A DNA stretch of 59,742 nucleotides from Desulfonauticus sp. 38_4375 (GCA_001507915.1 LGER01000006.1:1-59742), one strand, 5' to 3'. Counted from the stretch's first letter, positions 45,381-55,187 are shown. A program made the numbers and translations. The notes: a model not told the origin generated them from the letters alone.

Positions 45381-46109
45381 CTAAAAAGGCCAGATATTAT
45401 CCAACAACCTGGTCAACCAACCTGGTTTTTGCTTGTCTGCCAAAATCCCTTCACCATATATTTCGATTTTGGCATCAGCCAGATAATTGGAAGAAATGGA
45501 ATTATCAGCAGCAATATCTTTTGTTCTGGCCAAACCTCGAACCACAATAATTTGGGTCTCTCCATTCACCCTGATTTCTCTAGCTCCTTCAATCTGCAAC
45601 AGGCCATTGGATAAAACTTTAACCACTCTAGCAGCAATACTGGCAGTAATATCTGATTCTCGTTTGGTTTCTCCAGAACCATCAAAGGTAGAAGCTGAAC
45701 TGGCTTTTACTAAAGGAGTAGAGCCCACTGCTGCTCTTGGGCCCAGGTTGGGACCAAACCCCAGAACAGAACCTACAGGAACTGCTCGCATGTTTTGTTG
45801 GCCAAAAAAATTCGTTACTCCCAGGTTTAAAGTAGACTCTTTGTCTGCTTTAGTAGAAGCTTTATTCTTAGCTGAAACAGTTTCTACAATATTGACCACC
45901 ACAATATCTCCCACCTGTCTGGCCCTGCTATCAGCAAAAAGCAAATTAACTTCCCCTTCTTTAAACAAACTGCCAGGGTTTTCTTCTGGCTGAGCTACCT
46001 CTTCCTGGGGCAAGGGAGATAAGGCAGGAACAGGAGTAACCTTTTTTTGACTGGGAGCACAAGCTCCCAAGACAAAACAAAAAACTAAAATAAGAGCTAA
46101 TCTTTTCAT
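45381..46109 (-). CDS. flgH: Flagellar L-ring lipoprotein FlgH
   Basis: Outer-membrane L-ring subunit. There are 242 residues with a lipoprotein signal (lipobox LGAC, acylated Cys17). Conserved blocks are LFADSRARQVGDIVVVNIVETVSAKNKAST, GSGETKRESDITASIAARVVKVLSNGLLQIEGAREIRVNGE and GLARTKDIAADNSISSNYLADAKIEIYGEG. It confirms a two-membrane cell. It lies between flgA and flgI. Confidence 0.97.
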   Translation of the reverse strand: MKRLALILVFCFVLGACAPSQKKVTPVPALSPLPQEEVAQPEENPGSLFKEGEVNLLFADSRARQVGDIVVVNIVETVSAKNKASTKADKESTLNLGVTNFFGQQNMRAVPVGSVLGFGPNLGPRAAVGSTPLVKASSASTFDGSGETKRESDITASIAARVVKVLSNGLLQIEGAREIRVNGETQIIVVRGLARTKDIAADNSISSNYLADAKIEIYGEGILADKQKPGWLTRLLDNIWPF

Positions 46110-46121
46110 TGTCTCTTCTCC

Positions 46122-47060
46122 CTAAAATACTCTGATTTCTCCAGAATTAATGACCTTGCCTATTATTTTGCGTTGACTATCCATATTTTTCACCACAATC
46201 TTTTCCCCTAAAAAACCATCTTCTAAAGCTATGCCTATTCCTTTTAAAAGCACACTATTACCCTGGTAAACAATAGTTACCTTGTCTCCTTTACTTACAA
46301 CTGGAATGGGCTCTAGCTTATCCAGAGTAAGTACTTCTCCCACTCCTAAACTTACTCGCAGCCGATAATTAAAATTTTTACCATTCCAGATATCTTTAGA
46401 AATATAAGCCAAGTTTTTTAATTTATAAGTAATTACAGCAGGATTCAAAGGTTCACCTCGATTCAAAGGAGCACCCAAAACCGGAACACTTTTCCACACA
46501 TCAACAAAAACACTGCCACTATAACTTCCCCTTTTTTGGTTAAAAGCATCTCTTACTTCTGCTACCACTCCATTTCTACCCACCTTGGGTCGGCCGACAA
46601 TTTTTATTTTTAACTGCTCTTTTTTATTTAAAAATATAGCCGAAGAAAACATGAAATCCCTGAAATTTACTTTTTCTCCTTCAGCAACAAAGATGGGTAA
46701 TAACTCTTTCTGAACTAAATGAAAAATATCCTGAGGAGATAGAACCTTATCTGCTTTTTTCAAAACAAGACGAGAAGGATATATAAGCTTACTAGCAAGA
46801 GAGCCAATATGGAAAGCAAAAGCTTTATTTACTTCCTCTGTATTAAAATAATAAACCCTATTATCTTTAACTTTAAAAATAATCTTATTCTTTAATTTTA
46901 ACCATAAGCTATCAAGTTTATTATTTTTATACACCAAATCCTGAAAATAAAACACTCCACTGGGAGTAGCTGCATATTCTTTAACCTTAAAAAATTCCTC
47001 TCCCTGACTATAGCTAACTAAACACAAGCAAAAAACTAAGGTAAAAAAAATCCTTCCCAT
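46122..47060 (-). CDS. flgA: Flagellar P-ring assembly chaperone FlgA
   Basis: Periplasmic chaperone for FlgI ring assembly. There are 312 residues with a signal peptide (1-20). The N-terminal part is variable (family members are often about 220, so this one is long). The C-terminal SAF domain from about 190 carries VPVLGAPLNRGEPLNPAVITYKLKNL and the FlgA end motif VVSKGDKVTIVYQGNSVLLKGIGIALEDGFLGEKIVVKNMDSQRKIIGKV. It starts exactly where flgG ends. Confidence 0.93.
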   Translation of the reverse strand: MGRIFFTLVFCLCLVSYSQGEEFFKVKEYAATPSGVFYFQDLVYKNNKLDSLWLKLKNKIIFKVKDNRVYYFNTEEVNKAFAFHIGSLASKLIYPSRLVLKKADKVLSPQDIFHLVQKELLPIFVAEGEKVNFRDFMFSSAIFLNKKEQLKIKIVGRPKVGRNGVVAEVRDAFNQKRGSYSGSVFVDVWKSVPVLGAPLNRGEPLNPAVITYKLKNLAYISKDIWNGKNFNYRLRVSLGVGEVLTLDKLEPIPVVSKGDKVTIVYQGNSVLLKGIGIALEDGFLGEKIVVKNMDSQRKIIGKVINSGEIRVF

Positions 47061-47839
47061 TATCTCTTCATTTGGTTGGCAATCTGGAGCATCTGGTCAG
47101 CAGTAGTAATAGCCTTTGAATTTATTTCAAAAGCTCTCTGGCCAACAATCATATTGACCATTTCTTCTACCAGCTCCACATTGGACATTTCTAAAAAACC
47201 CTGGGCAATGGTGCCCACATTATTTTCTCCTGGAGTACCCTCTGTGGCTTCCCCTGAAGCCTCAGTGGGTAAAAACAAATTGCGCCCCATACTTTTTAAT
47301 CCACTGGGGTTAATAAAGGTATATAAGGGAATATCTGCAGAAGCCAGTTCATTGCCTTCTTTATCCAGGGCAGCAATATGTCCGGTTTCTGTAACCACTA
47401 TATTTTGAGTTTCTGCAGGCACAGTAAATTCAGGCTGTAACACATAGCCATTGGCTGTAACCACTCTACCTTCACTATCCAGCTTAAAAGCTCCAGCCCG
47501 GGTATAAGCTGGCTCACCATTTACCATTACCTGAAAAAAACCATCTCCTTCTATGGCCAAATCCAAGGGATTACCGGTATTTTGATAATCACCTTGAGAA
47601 AAGAGCTTGTGCACACTCACAGGTCTGACTCCCATTCCAATCTGCATACCCACAGGAATTCTAGAACCCTGGTTTTCCACTCCAGCAATTTTTAGATTCT
47701 GGTACATTAAATCTTCAAACTCTGCTCTACTTTTCTTAAAACCAATGGTGTTTACATTGGCTAAGTTATTGGCAGTAACATCAATATTTAGCTGCTGGGC
47801 AATCATTCCTGTGGCTGCTGTCCATAGGGATCTCATCAT
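47060..47839 (-). CDS. flgG: Flagellar distal rod protein FlgG
   Basis: Distal rod subunit. There are 259 residues: SLWTAATGMIAQQLNIDVTANNLANVNTIGFKKSRAEFEDLMYQ at the N-terminus, central DLAIEGDGFFQV, and the C-terminal motif GFLEMSNVELVEEMVNMIVGQRAFEINSKAITTADQMLQIANQ. It has the standard FlgG length of about 260. It follows flgF by 26 bases. Confidence 0.97.
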   Translation of the reverse strand: MMRSLWTAATGMIAQQLNIDVTANNLANVNTIGFKKSRAEFEDLMYQNLKIAGVENQGSRIPVGMQIGMGVRPVSVHKLFSQGDYQNTGNPLDLAIEGDGFFQVMVNGEPAYTRAGAFKLDSEGRVVTANGYVLQPEFTVPAETQNIVVTETGHIAALDKEGNELASADIPLYTFINPSGLKSMGRNLFLPTEASGEATEGTPGENNVGTIAQGFLEMSNVELVEEMVNMIVGQRAFEINSKAITTADQMLQIANQMKR

Positions 47840-47865
47840 ATTACTTTCTCCTCTTTAATAAAAAC

Positions 47866-48642
47866 TTATCTTGTTGTTCCCACATCTCTTATGGCCTTTT
47901 GATCCTCTTCCTGAGAGATAGTCATGGCCTTTTGTAAAGATTCAAAGGTCCTTAAGGTATCTATCATGCTCACCATTTCCTCTACTACCTGTACATTGGA
48001 ATCCTCTAAATAACCCTGCTTGACCAAAGCATTTTCCAGAGGGGCTTCTTGAGCTTTGTTTCCTTCAATATATAAAAGATTCTCTCCTTCTTTTTTTAAA
48101 CTTCTTAAATCTGTCACGGTAACTACAGCTAAATTACCTATGATATCTCCATCCACGCTTATTTGTCCCTTTTCATTAATGACAATTTGACCGGTTTCAG
48201 GAAGTTCAATAGGTCCACCTTCTCCCAAAACAGGATATCCTTGAGCAGTAACCAGATTGCCACTTACAGGGTCTCTGGCAAAACTACCATTGCGAGTATA
48301 CCTTATGCCTCCTGGAGTCTGGACTTTAAAAAAACCTTCTCCTTCAATAGCTACATCTAAAGAATTGCCAGTAAGCTTTAAAGCTCCTTGATTAAAGTCC
48401 ACATAATTTCCAGTAAGACGAGTTTCTGACACGAGATTGGCCTCAGGCCAGGGCACTACTGGCTTTAAGGAAGTATTGGGGTCCACATAATCAGAGGCAA
48501 AACGGGTAAAAACATCTGCAAAAGCGGTTTTTTCCCTTTTAAAACCTACTGTGTTTACATTGGCCAAATTATTGGCAATTATATTCAAACGAAATTCCTG
48601 GCTTAAGGCTCCAAAAAGGGCAGAATACATTCCCTTCTGCAT
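47866..48642 (-). CDS. flgF: Flagellar proximal rod protein FlgF
   Basis: Rod subunit of 258 residues: QKGMYSALFGALSQEFRLNIIANNLANVNTVGFKREKTAFADVF, SLDVAIEGEGFFKVQTPGGIRYTRNGSF, and the C-terminal GYLEDSNVQVVEEMVSMIDTLRTFESLQKAM. FlgF rather than FlgG by its position first in the pair and the more divergent ends. First gene of the minus-strand flagellar operon. It has an AGGAGG ribosome site and a sigma-54-like element 25 bases upstream of its start. Confidence 0.94.
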   Translation of the reverse strand: MQKGMYSALFGALSQEFRLNIIANNLANVNTVGFKREKTAFADVFTRFASDYVDPNTSLKPVVPWPEANLVSETRLTGNYVDFNQGALKLTGNSLDVAIEGEGFFKVQTPGGIRYTRNGSFARDPVSGNLVTAQGYPVLGEGGPIELPETGQIVINEKGQISVDGDIIGNLAVVTVTDLRSLKKEGENLLYIEGNKAQEAPLENALVKQGYLEDSNVQVVEEMVSMIDTLRTFESLQKAMTISQEEDQKAIRDVGTTR

Positions 48643-48666
48643 TTTTTACCTCCTTGTTGGTTCAAC

Positions 48667-48684
48667 TAGCAAATAATAGACCAA
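48667..48684 (-). promoter_or_regulatory. Candidate sigma-54 promoter of the flgF operon
   Basis: The minus strand reads TTGGTCTATTATTTGCTA. It has the invariant GG and GC doublets exactly 10 bases apart and the TTGCT form of the -12 element. The -24 element keeps TGG but not the following CAC. Sigma-54 control of rod, ring and hook genes is usual in flagellated proteobacteria. Confidence 0.5.
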
Positions 48685-48753
48685 TACCTTTAAAATTAAT
48701 CTTAAAAACAAAAATAAAATCCAAAAAATATACAAAAATAGGCTGTTTTTCTC

Positions 48754-48783
48754 TTGACAAGACCCAGACTATACTGATTATAA
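48754..48783 (+). promoter_or_regulatory. Sigma-70-like promoter of tRNA-Gly
   Basis: Perfect TTGACA (48754-48759), then TTATAA at 48778-48783 with an 18-base spacer. The tRNA begins about 14 bases later, fitting a short 5' leader. TATACT at 48770 is closer to the -10 consensus but far too near the -35. Confidence 0.55.
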
Positions 48784-48796
48784 ATAGTTGCTTCGA

Positions 48797-48872
48797 GCGG
48801 GTGTAACTCAGTTGGTAGAGTGCAAGCTTCCCAAGCTTGGAGTCGCGGGTTCGAATCCCGTCACCCGCTCCA
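48797..48872 (+). tRNA. tRNA-Gly, anticodon CCC
   Basis: 76 bases with a full cloverleaf: acceptor GCGGGTG/CACCCGC, D stem ACTC/GAGT, anticodon stem CAAGC/GCTTG with loop TTCCCAA (anticodon CCC), T arm CGGGTTCGAATCCCG, discriminator T and encoded CCA. It reads codon GGG. It stands between the divergent flgF operon and the rimP-nusA operon. Confidence 0.95.
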
Positions 48873-48898
48873 CTCCACCCAAAAAAGGTAAAAGATGG

Positions 48899-48930
48899 AG
48901 TGGACCCCTTTTCGGGTCCACTTTTTTTTT
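48899..48930 (+). terminator. Terminator after tRNA-Gly
   Basis: AGTGGACCC (48899-48907), loop CTTTTC, GGGTCCACT (48914-48922), followed by eight T. Nine perfect pairs. It ends the tRNA transcript; rimP starts 14 bases further on, so the rimP operon depends on readthrough or on a promoter I cannot see. Confidence 0.88.
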
Positions 48931-48943
48931 AAGGAACAAAAAA

Positions 48944-49399
48944 ATGAATATTGAAGAAAAATTAAAAGAAATCATTCAACAACAATGCCTTATAAACCAG
49001 GTTGAATTATGGGGACTAGAGATATCTCTACCCAAAGGAAAAAAAGGTATTATTAGAGTTTATGCAGATAAAAAAGAAGGTATTAACATAGATGAACTGG
49101 CTAAACTAAGCAGAGACATTGAAGTTGTCCTGGATATAGAAGAAATGATTCCCAATTCTTATGTTTTGGAAGTATCTTCTCCAGGATTAAATAGAAAATT
49201 TTTTAAACCAGAACAACTAACTCAATATCTTGGACAAGAAATAAAAGTTAAATTAAAAACTCCATTAAATAAAAGAAAAGTAATCAAAGGCAACTTAAAG
49301 GAAGTAAAAGAAAATATTTTTACAATTGATACAGGTAAAGAAAATATAGAAATAGATTTTTTTGAAACAGAAAAGATAAATCTAGAATATAAGTTCTAG
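48944..49399 (+). CDS. rimP: Ribosome maturation factor RimP
   Basis: Needed for 30S subunit maturation. There are 151 residues from ATG 48944. The motifs are VELWGLEISLPKGKKGIIRVYADKKEGINIDELAKLSRDIEVVLD and SYVLEVSSPGLNRKFFKPEQ (the SSPGLxRxL hallmark), with a C-terminal SH3-like domain. An open frame upstream runs through the tRNA and terminator and is not coding; AAGGA at 48931 sets the start. Head of the nusA-infB operon. Confidence 0.94.
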   Translation: MNIEEKLKEIIQQQCLINQVELWGLEISLPKGKKGIIRVYADKKEGINIDELAKLSRDIEVVLDIEEMIPNSYVLEVSSPGLNRKFFKPEQLTQYLGQEIKVKLKTPLNKRKVIKGNLKEVKENIFTIDTGKENIEIDFFETEKINLEYKF

Positions 49400-49415
49400 A
49401 GATAGGAGTAAAAAT

Positions 49416-50651
49416 ATGAGTACTGAATTAAAAAAAGTAATTGAACAAATATCTAAAGACAAAGGTATAGATAAAGATTTACTAATTGATACTTTAGAAG
49501 AAGCTGTAAGAGTTTCTGCTTATAAAAAATATGGTGATGATATAGACATAGAAGTTAGTTTTAATGAAGAAACCAATGAAATAGAAGTATACCAATTTAA
49601 AGTAGTTGTAGAAGAGGTCAATAATCCTCAGTTAGAGATTTCCTTAGAAGAAGCTAAAATTCATGATGGAAACATTCAAGTTGGCGACGAACTTGGTTTC
49701 AAGTTGAAAATAGAAGATCTAGGAAGAATAGCAGCTCAATCCGCAAAACAAATCATCATCCAAAAGATGAGAGATGCCGAGCAAGAAATCATTTATGAAG
49801 AATACAAAGACAGAGTTGGAGAGATTATAAATGGTATTATTCAACGCAGAGACAAACAAGGACTAATTATTAATTTAGGTCGTACAGAGGCTTTGCTTCC
49901 CAAAAATGAAATGATCCCAACAGAGCGGTACCAGCGCAACGATCGTATTCAGGCATATATCATAGAAGTAAAAAAAGAAGGAAGAGGACCTCAAATCATT
50001 GTTTCCCGTTCTCATCCTGATTATGTAAAGGCATTATTCTTCAGGGAAGTACCAGAAGTGGCAGACGGGACAGTAAAAATTATGGCTGTAGCCAGAGACC
50101 CGGGCAAGCGAGCAAAAGTAGCAGTTATGACTCAAGACTCAGATGTTGATCCAGTAGGAGCTTGCGTAGGGGTAAAGGGTTCTCGAATTCACAACATAGT
50201 TTCTGAACTAAAGGGAGAAAAAATAGATATAGTTATCTGGAGTCCTGATATTGCCACCTATGCAGCCAATGCCCTGGCTCCAGCCAGAATATCTAAAATT
50301 TTCGTGGATGAAGAAGAAAAGATTTTGGAAATTATTGTTCCAGACGATCAACTCACACCTGCTATTGGACAAAGAGGACAAAATGTAAAGCTTGCGTCTA
50401 GACTTTTAGGATGGAAAATAGATGTTTATACTGAAACCAGATATAGCCAATTAAATGAAGATAAACGCATCTTAGAACAATTAGCTAGCGTAGCAGAAGT
50501 GCCAATGCAAAACTTTTTAGATGCAGGATTTGAAAGTTTAGACGATGTGGCCAACGCTAGTGAAAAAGAACTTTTACAGATAGAAGGAATCTCCGAAGAT
50601 AAAATAGCTGATATTAAAGCTGCTATAAATCTTTTAAACAGTAATAAATAA
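49416..50651 (+). CDS. nusA: Transcription elongation/termination factor NusA
   Basis: RNA polymerase-associated factor for pausing, termination and antitermination. There are 411 residues: N-terminal polymerase-binding domain (1-130), S1 domain about 135-200 (GEIINGIIQRRDKQGLIINLGRTEALLPKNE), KH1 and KH2 about 205-345 (PVGACVGVKGSRIHNIVSEL, AIGQRGQNVKLASRLLGWKIDVYTE), and one C-terminal helical repeat. It has one acidic repeat fewer than E. coli NusA (495 residues), as in many non-gamma bacteria. Confidence 0.97.
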   Translation: MSTELKKVIEQISKDKGIDKDLLIDTLEEAVRVSAYKKYGDDIDIEVSFNEETNEIEVYQFKVVVEEVNNPQLEISLEEAKIHDGNIQVGDELGFKLKIEDLGRIAAQSAKQIIIQKMRDAEQEIIYEEYKDRVGEIINGIIQRRDKQGLIINLGRTEALLPKNEMIPTERYQRNDRIQAYIIEVKKEGRGPQIIVSRSHPDYVKALFFREVPEVADGTVKIMAVARDPGKRAKVAVMTQDSDVDPVGACVGVKGSRIHNIVSELKGEKIDIVIWSPDIATYAANALAPARISKIFVDEEEKILEIIVPDDQLTPAIGQRGQNVKLASRLLGWKIDVYTETRYSQLNEDKRILEQLASVAEVPMQNFLDAGFESLDDVANASEKELLQIEGISEDKIADIKAAINLLNSNK

Positions 50652-50655
50652 AGCA

Positions 50656-50892
50656 ATGAAAAAAGGTCATATACCTATAAGAACTTGTATTATTTGTAAA
50701 AAAAAAGCACCTAAATTTGAGTTTATTCGTTATGTAAAAAAAAATGATTTATTAGAAATAGATGAAAAACAAATATTACCAGGTCGCGGATTTTACATTT
50801 GTAGCGAAGAATGTAAACAAAAAATAAAAAAATATAAAGGCTGGTTAAAGAAGGGTAAGGGGGTAAAAAGTAATGAGCAAAAAACGTGTTAG
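50656..50892 (+). CDS. YlxR (DUF448) RNA-binding protein
   Basis: There are 78 residues: [25 protein letters not shown] and [22 protein letters not shown] carry the YlxR signature, including GRGxYIC and two Cys pairs that may bind a metal. It is a small nucleic-acid-binding protein always found between nusA and infB, reported in other bacteria to affect rnpB or global expression. Its end overlaps infB by 20 bases. Confidence 0.92.
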   Translation: MKKGHIPIRTCIICKKKAPKFEFIRYVKKNDLLEIDEKQILPGRGFYICSEECKQKIKKYKGWLKKGKGVKSNEQKTC

Positions 50893-53632
50893 AGAGTTAG
50901 CTGAAGACTTAGGAGTATCTACTAAAGAAATAATTCAAGCGGCAAAAGAAATAGACTTACATATTAGAAGTCACATGACAGGTCTTACTGAAGAACAAGT
51001 ACAAAAAATAAGTGAAATTATTTCTTCTCAAAAGGAAAATAAAAAAGATGTAGTAGAAAGAAAAGCTAAAGATGGAGTTATTATCAGACGTCGTAAAAAG
51101 ACAAGAAGTACCAAAGAAACAACAGGAACTGCTTCCAAAGAACTCAAAAAGGAAAAATCCGAACCTAAACCCAAAACCCCCACAGCCACAATTATTTCTA
51201 CTCCATCCAAGGAAAAAAAAGACCAGCCTACCAAAGAAGAAACCATTTCAACTAGTATTGAAAAGACAAAGGAAAAGGAACAAACTAAAAAAGATTTAGA
51301 CGAGAAAAAAGATTCAACTAAAAAATTGGAAGAAAAATCTAAAGAAACTAAACCGGTCAAAAGAACAAGAAAAAGAAGAAAACCTTCTTTTCATAAAGAA
51401 ACAATTCAGGTTAAAATTATATCTAAACCAGAAGAAAAAAAGCCAGAGCCAGAACGACCAGAACCAAGTACCGAAGCACCTCAAGAAAATACTCCAAAAG
51501 AGGAAAAAATTCAAAAAGAAGAGGCTCTAATACCTTCTGTTTATACTCCTAAAGAAACTCCTAAAATTGAATCTGAACCTACTATTATCTCCAAGACTGA
51601 AGATAAAAAGAAAAAAGGGAAAAAAGCCTTTTGGAAAGAAGAGGAAGAAAAACTTTTTGAGAGCAAAAAGAAAAAAGGTGGCAAAAAAAGTTTCAAAGAA
51701 AAAAGTGCCAAAAGAGTGGTAGACTTTGCAGATTACTATGAAGACGAAGATAAAGAAGAAATTTTAGAACCCAGAGTAGAAGAAACTCCCCAAAAGAGTA
51801 AACCTTCTCGAATTAAAAAGAAAAAAGGTAAAGAAGAAAAAAAAGTTTCAGTTTCTACTCAGCCCCTAAAAAGCACTAAACGCAAAATTAGAATTGAAGA
51901 AGGAATCAGAGTAGCTGATCTTGCTCAAAAAATGGGAGTAAAGGCCCAGGAAATTATAAAACTTCTTTTCTCTTTAGGAATTATGGCTACTATCAACCAG
52001 TCCATTGATATAGAAAGTGCTTCTTTAGTAGCTGCTGAATTTGGTTTTGAAGTGGAAAAATCCGGCTTTAGTGAAGAAGAATATCTCCAAACAGCTCAGG
52101 AAGATAAACCAGAAGACCTGAAACCCCGTCCTCCAGTGGTAACCATTATGGGACACGTAGACCATGGAAAGACCTCTCTGCTTGATGCCATTAGGTCCTC
52201 TAATATTACAGCTAAAGAAGCTGGAGGAATTACCCAGCACATTGGAGCCTATTATGTAAAAACTAGCAAAGGAGATGTAGTCTTCTTGGATACTCCAGGT
52301 CACGAAGCTTTTACTGCCATGCGAGCCAGAGGAGCTCAGGTAACCGATATTGTCATCCTGGTTGTGGCTGCTGACGATGGAGTCATGGACCAGACCAGGG
52401 AAGCTATAAACCACGCTAAAGCAGCTAATGTACCTATTGTAGTGGCTATCAATAAAATTGACAAAGAAGGGGCCAATCCTGAAAAAGTAAAACGAGAACT
52501 GGCAGAACATGGCCTTATCCCTGAAGATTGGGGAGGAGATACCATTTTTACTGAAGTGTCAGCTAAAAAGAAAATCGGCCTAGATGACCTTCTGGAAATG
52601 CTCTTATTACAGGCAGAAGTTCTGGAACTAAAAGCTAACCCCAATAAACCTGCTAGAGGTTATATCATTGAAGCCAAGCTGGATAAAGGTAAAGGACCTG
52701 TAGGTACCCTACTTATTCAAGAAGGTACTCTAAAAGAAGGTGATGCCTTTGTATGTGGGCTTCAGGCTGGTAAAGTTAGGGCTATGCTCAATGACCAGGG
52801 TAAAAAGATAAAAGAAGCTGGCCCCTCCATGCCTGTAGAAATTCAAGGTTTCGACGGCCTGCCCAACGCAGGGGATGAATTTATCGTTGTAGAAAATGAA
52901 AAGGTAGCCAGAAAAATAGCTGAAAACAGACAGATAAAACAAAGAGAAAAAGAACTGGCTAAAAAGAATAAAATTTCTCTGGAAAACTTCCTCCAGGGCA
53001 AGTTAGAAGGAGACGCCAAAACCCTCAATCTGGTAGTTAAGGCAGATGTTCAAGGTTCTCTCGAAGCTGTAAGTGAATCATTACGCAAATTGTCCACAGA
53101 AGAAGTAAAAATAGAAATTATTCACGGTGGAACAGGAGCTATCACTGAAAGTGATGTAATGCTTGCTGCTGCTTCTTCAGCCATTATTATTGGTTTCAAT
53201 GTTAGACCTACAGCTAAAGTAAAACAAGTTGCTGAAAGAGAAAATGTAGAAATTCGCTTCTATGATGTTATTTATCACTTAACTAATGAAATAAAAGACG
53301 CAATGTCTGGTATGCTTGCTCCAATAGTAAAAGAACAATACCTTGGACAAGCAGAAGTATTGCAGACTTTTAACGTTCCAAAAGTTGGTAGAGTTGCTGG
53401 ATGCATGGTTATAGACGGAAAACTTATGCGTAATGCAAAAATAAGACTACTTAGAGAAGGAGTTGTAATTTATACAGGTAAGCTTAGCTCTTTAAAACGT
53501 TTTAAAGACGATGTAAAAGAAGTTCAAAAAGGATATGAATGTGGAGTTGGTTTGGAAAACTACAATGATATTAAAGTTGGAGACATAATAGAAGCTTTTG
53601 AAGAAGTTGAAGAAAAAGCAACTCTAAGTTAA
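50873..53632 (+). CDS. infB: Translation initiation factor IF-2
   Basis: GTPase that places initiator tRNA on the 30S subunit. There are 919 residues. An IF2_N helical domain (1-50: [24 protein letters not shown]) is followed by about 280 residues of Lys/Glu/Pro-rich low-complexity linker. A second IF2_N domain lies at about 340-395 ([23 protein letters not shown]), then the G domain from about 420: G1 GHVDHGKT, G3 [12 protein letters not shown]4 NKID, G5 SAKKKIG. Domains II, III and IV follow. Long linkers are usual in deltaproteobacterial IF-2. Confidence 0.97.
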   Translation: MSKKRVRELAEDLGVSTKEIIQAAKEIDLHIRSHMTGLTEEQVQKISEIISSQKENKKDVVERKAKDGVIIRRRKKTRSTKETTGTASKELKKEKSEPKPKTPTATIISTPSKEKKDQPTKEETISTSIEKTKEKEQTKKDLDEKKDSTKKLEEKSKETKPVKRTRKRRKPSFHKETIQVKIISKPEEKKPEPERPEPSTEAPQENTPKEEKIQKEEALIPSVYTPKETPKIESEPTIISKTEDKKKKGKKAFWKEEEEKLFESKKKKGGKKSFKEKSAKRVVDFADYYEDEDKEEILEPRVEETPQKSKPSRIKKKKGKEEKKVSVSTQPLKSTKRKIRIEEGIRVADLAQKMGVKAQEIIKLLFSLGIMATINQSIDIESASLVAAEFGFEVEKSGFSEEEYLQTAQEDKPEDLKPRPPVVTIMGHVDHGKTSLLDAIRSSNITAKEAGGITQHIGAYYVKTSKGDVVFLDTPGHEAFTAMRARGAQVTDIVILVVAADDGVMDQTREAINHAKAANVPIVVAINKIDKEGANPEKVKRELAEHGLIPEDWGGDTIFTEVSAKKKIGLDDLLEMLLLQAEVLELKANPNKPARGYIIEAKLDKGKGPVGTLLIQEGTLKEGDAFVCGLQAGKVRAMLNDQGKKIKEAGPSMPVEIQGFDGLPNAGDEFIVVENEKVARKIAENRQIKQREKELAKKNKISLENFLQGKLEGDAKTLNLVVKADVQGSLEAVSESLRKLSTEEVKIEIIHGGTGAITESDVMLAAASSAIIIGFNVRPTAKVKQVAERENVEIRFYDVIYHLTNEIKDAMSGMLAPIVKEQYLGQAEVLQTFNVPKVGRVAGCMVIDGKLMRNAKIRLLREGVVIYTGKLSSLKRFKDDVKEVQKGYECGVGLENYNDIKVGDIIEAFEEVEEKATLS

Positions 53633-53633
53633 A

Positions 53634-53921
53634 ATGATTGTAGGTATTTTAAAGGTAACCTTTAGACTCCATGGGATATTTTCTCTAAAAGAAAAAAGAA
53701 AAATATCCTCTAGTTTAAAACAAAAATTAAGGAACAAGTATAACATATCCATTGCAGAAGTAGAAAATCAAGACAGCACTGATTTCTTGACCATAGGTGT
53801 CTCTACTCTATCCAATGAGATGAGACAAACTGAAAGCATATTGTCTAAAGTAAAAGATTCTATCGAAGCTATGACTTCAGAAGAAATAGTAGAAATAAAT
53901 ACAGACTTTTTTGGATATTAA
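53634..53921 (+). CDS. DUF503 protein
   Basis: There are 95 residues: VGILKVTFRLHGIFSLKEKRKISSSLKQKLRNKYNISIAEVENQDS matches DUF503, a small ferredoxin-like-fold family of unknown function that habitually lies between infB and rbfA. It starts 1 base after the infB stop and rbfA follows by 2 bases, so all three are translated from one message. Confidence 0.9.
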   Translation: MIVGILKVTFRLHGIFSLKEKRKISSSLKQKLRNKYNISIAEVENQDSTDFLTIGVSTLSNEMRQTESILSKVKDSIEAMTSEEIVEINTDFFGY

Positions 53922-53923
53922 AT

Positions 53924-54241
53924 ATGGAAAAAAAATCTTATAAAAAAGAAAAATTAGCAGAAGCTATAAAAGAGAATTTATCTCTTATCTTACTAGAAGA
54001 ATCCAATAATGAACTTTTTTTGGCTCTAACTATTACAGGAGTAAAATTAAGCAAAGATCTAAGAAAAGCAATTATTTTATATACTCATTTAGAAGGAAAT
54101 AAAGAAAACATTCTGGTATCTCTGAATAAAGCCAAGGGATTTTTTAGAACCAACCTGGCTAAAAGACTAAAGACAAAATATATTCCAGAACTTATATTTG
54201 AATGGGATAGTTTTATGGAGCAGATGATTTATGAAGGATAA
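53924..54241 (+). CDS. rbfA: Ribosome-binding factor A
   Basis: 30S maturation and cold-adaptation factor that binds the 16S 5' region. There are 105 residues with KH-like pattern: KKEKLAEAIKENLSLILLEESN, TGVKLSKDLRKAIILYTHLEG and KGFFRTNLAKRLKTKYIPELIFEWDSFME (the RbfA signature with PELxFxxD). Its end overlaps nrnA by 11 bases. Confidence 0.93.
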   Translation: MEKKSYKKEKLAEAIKENLSLILLEESNNELFLALTITGVKLSKDLRKAIILYTHLEGNKENILVSLNKAKGFFRTNLAKRLKTKYIPELIFEWDSFMEQMIYEG

Positions 54242-55187
54242 AATTAAAGAAGTTCTGCTCAAAGAAGATAATTTTTTAATCACTGCCCATCTCAATCCAG
54301 ACGGAGATGCGATTGGTTCCATGTGTGCCGTGGGTTTTTTACTACAAAAATTAAATAAAAATTTTGTATTTTACAATCAATCTCCTTTTCCTCAAAAGTT
54401 TAGCTGGTTATCCCTGCCCTCTCCCTGGTCTCAGGAATTACCTTCCAATAAACCCAACTGGTTAATTATTTTAGACAGTGGAGATAGTTTACGCATAGGA
54501 GAAGACCTTCAACCCTGGTTAAAAGATCTTCCCAGCATAAACATAGACCATCACTTAAGCAATCCTCTTTTTGGAACTTTAAATTGGGTCAATCCTCAAG
54601 CTTCTTCTGTAGGGGAAATGATAGCTGAACTCTGTGCGGACTTGAATATAAAACTTGAGGACAAGCTAGCAGAAGCTCTTTATTTAGCCATCTTAAGTGA
54701 TACTGGTTCGTTTTCTTATGGCAACACTACTTCCAGGGCTCACTACTGGGCAGGAGAAATGATTGCCAACGGTCTGGATGTAGGTAAAATAAATGCTCTC
54801 TTGAATCAAAATCTAACTTTAAATAAATTAAAATTAATGGCCAGAGTACTGGGCTCCACTGAGTTAAAGGAAAAAGGACAAATTGCTCTAATTAAAATAA
54901 CTCAAAAAATGTTTATTGAAACCAGCACTTCTATAGAAGATTGTGAAGGATTTATTAACTATATTCGTAATTTACAAGGAGTAAAAATAGCTGCAAGTTT
55001 AAGAGAAGAAAAAGACCAAACCATAAAATTTAGCCTTCGCTCCTATGGAGATATAAATGTCCAAAAAATTGCCCAGGAATTAAAAGGTGGAGGGCATAAG
55101 AATGCAGCTGGTGGCACCCTGCCCGGACCTTTAGAAAAGGCAGAAAAAATTTTATTAACTACTATAAAAAAGAATTTAACTATATGA
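54231..55187 (+). CDS. nrnA: DHH-family oligoribonuclease / pAp phosphatase NrnA
   Basis: Degrades 2-5-mer nano-RNAs and dephosphorylates 3'-phosphoadenosine 5'-phosphate. There are 318 residues: TAHLNPDGDAIGSM near 18-31 (first metal motif), LILDSGD, NIDHHLSN near 103-110 (the DHH motif), AILSDTGSFSYGNTTSRA, and the DHHA1 motif GGGHKNAAGGTLPG near the end. Release of nucleotides and clearance of pAp are relevant for a sulfur-metabolising cell. Position between rbfA and truB is typical. Confidence 0.93.
   Translation: MKDKIKEVLLKEDNFLITAHLNPDGDAIGSMCAVGFLLQKLNKNFVFYNQSPFPQKFSWLSLPSPWSQELPSNKPNWLIILDSGDSLRIGEDLQPWLKDLPSINIDHHLSNPLFGTLNWVNPQASSVGEMIAELCADLNIKLEDKLAEALYLAILSDTGSFSYGNTTSRAHYWAGEMIANGLDVGKINALLNQNLTLNKLKLMARVLGSTELKEKGQIALIKITQKMFIETSTSIEDCEGFINYIRNLQGVKIAASLREEKDQTIKFSLRSYGDINVQKIAQELKGGGHKNAAGGTLPGPLEKAEKILLTTIKKNLTI

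Noticed and set aside
48770-48775. TATACT as -10 box of the tRNA promoter
   Set aside because: Only 10 bases from the TTGACA, too close for sigma-70; TTATAA at 48778 fits better.
48788-48943. N-terminal extension of RimP
   Set aside because: The open frame reads through the tRNA-Gly gene and its terminator; the ATG at 48944 has a ribosome site and matches the family start.
52025-52510. 161-codon open frame antisense to infB
   Set aside because: It lies opposite the highly conserved GTPase domain and its composition is that of a shadow frame; no ribosome site.
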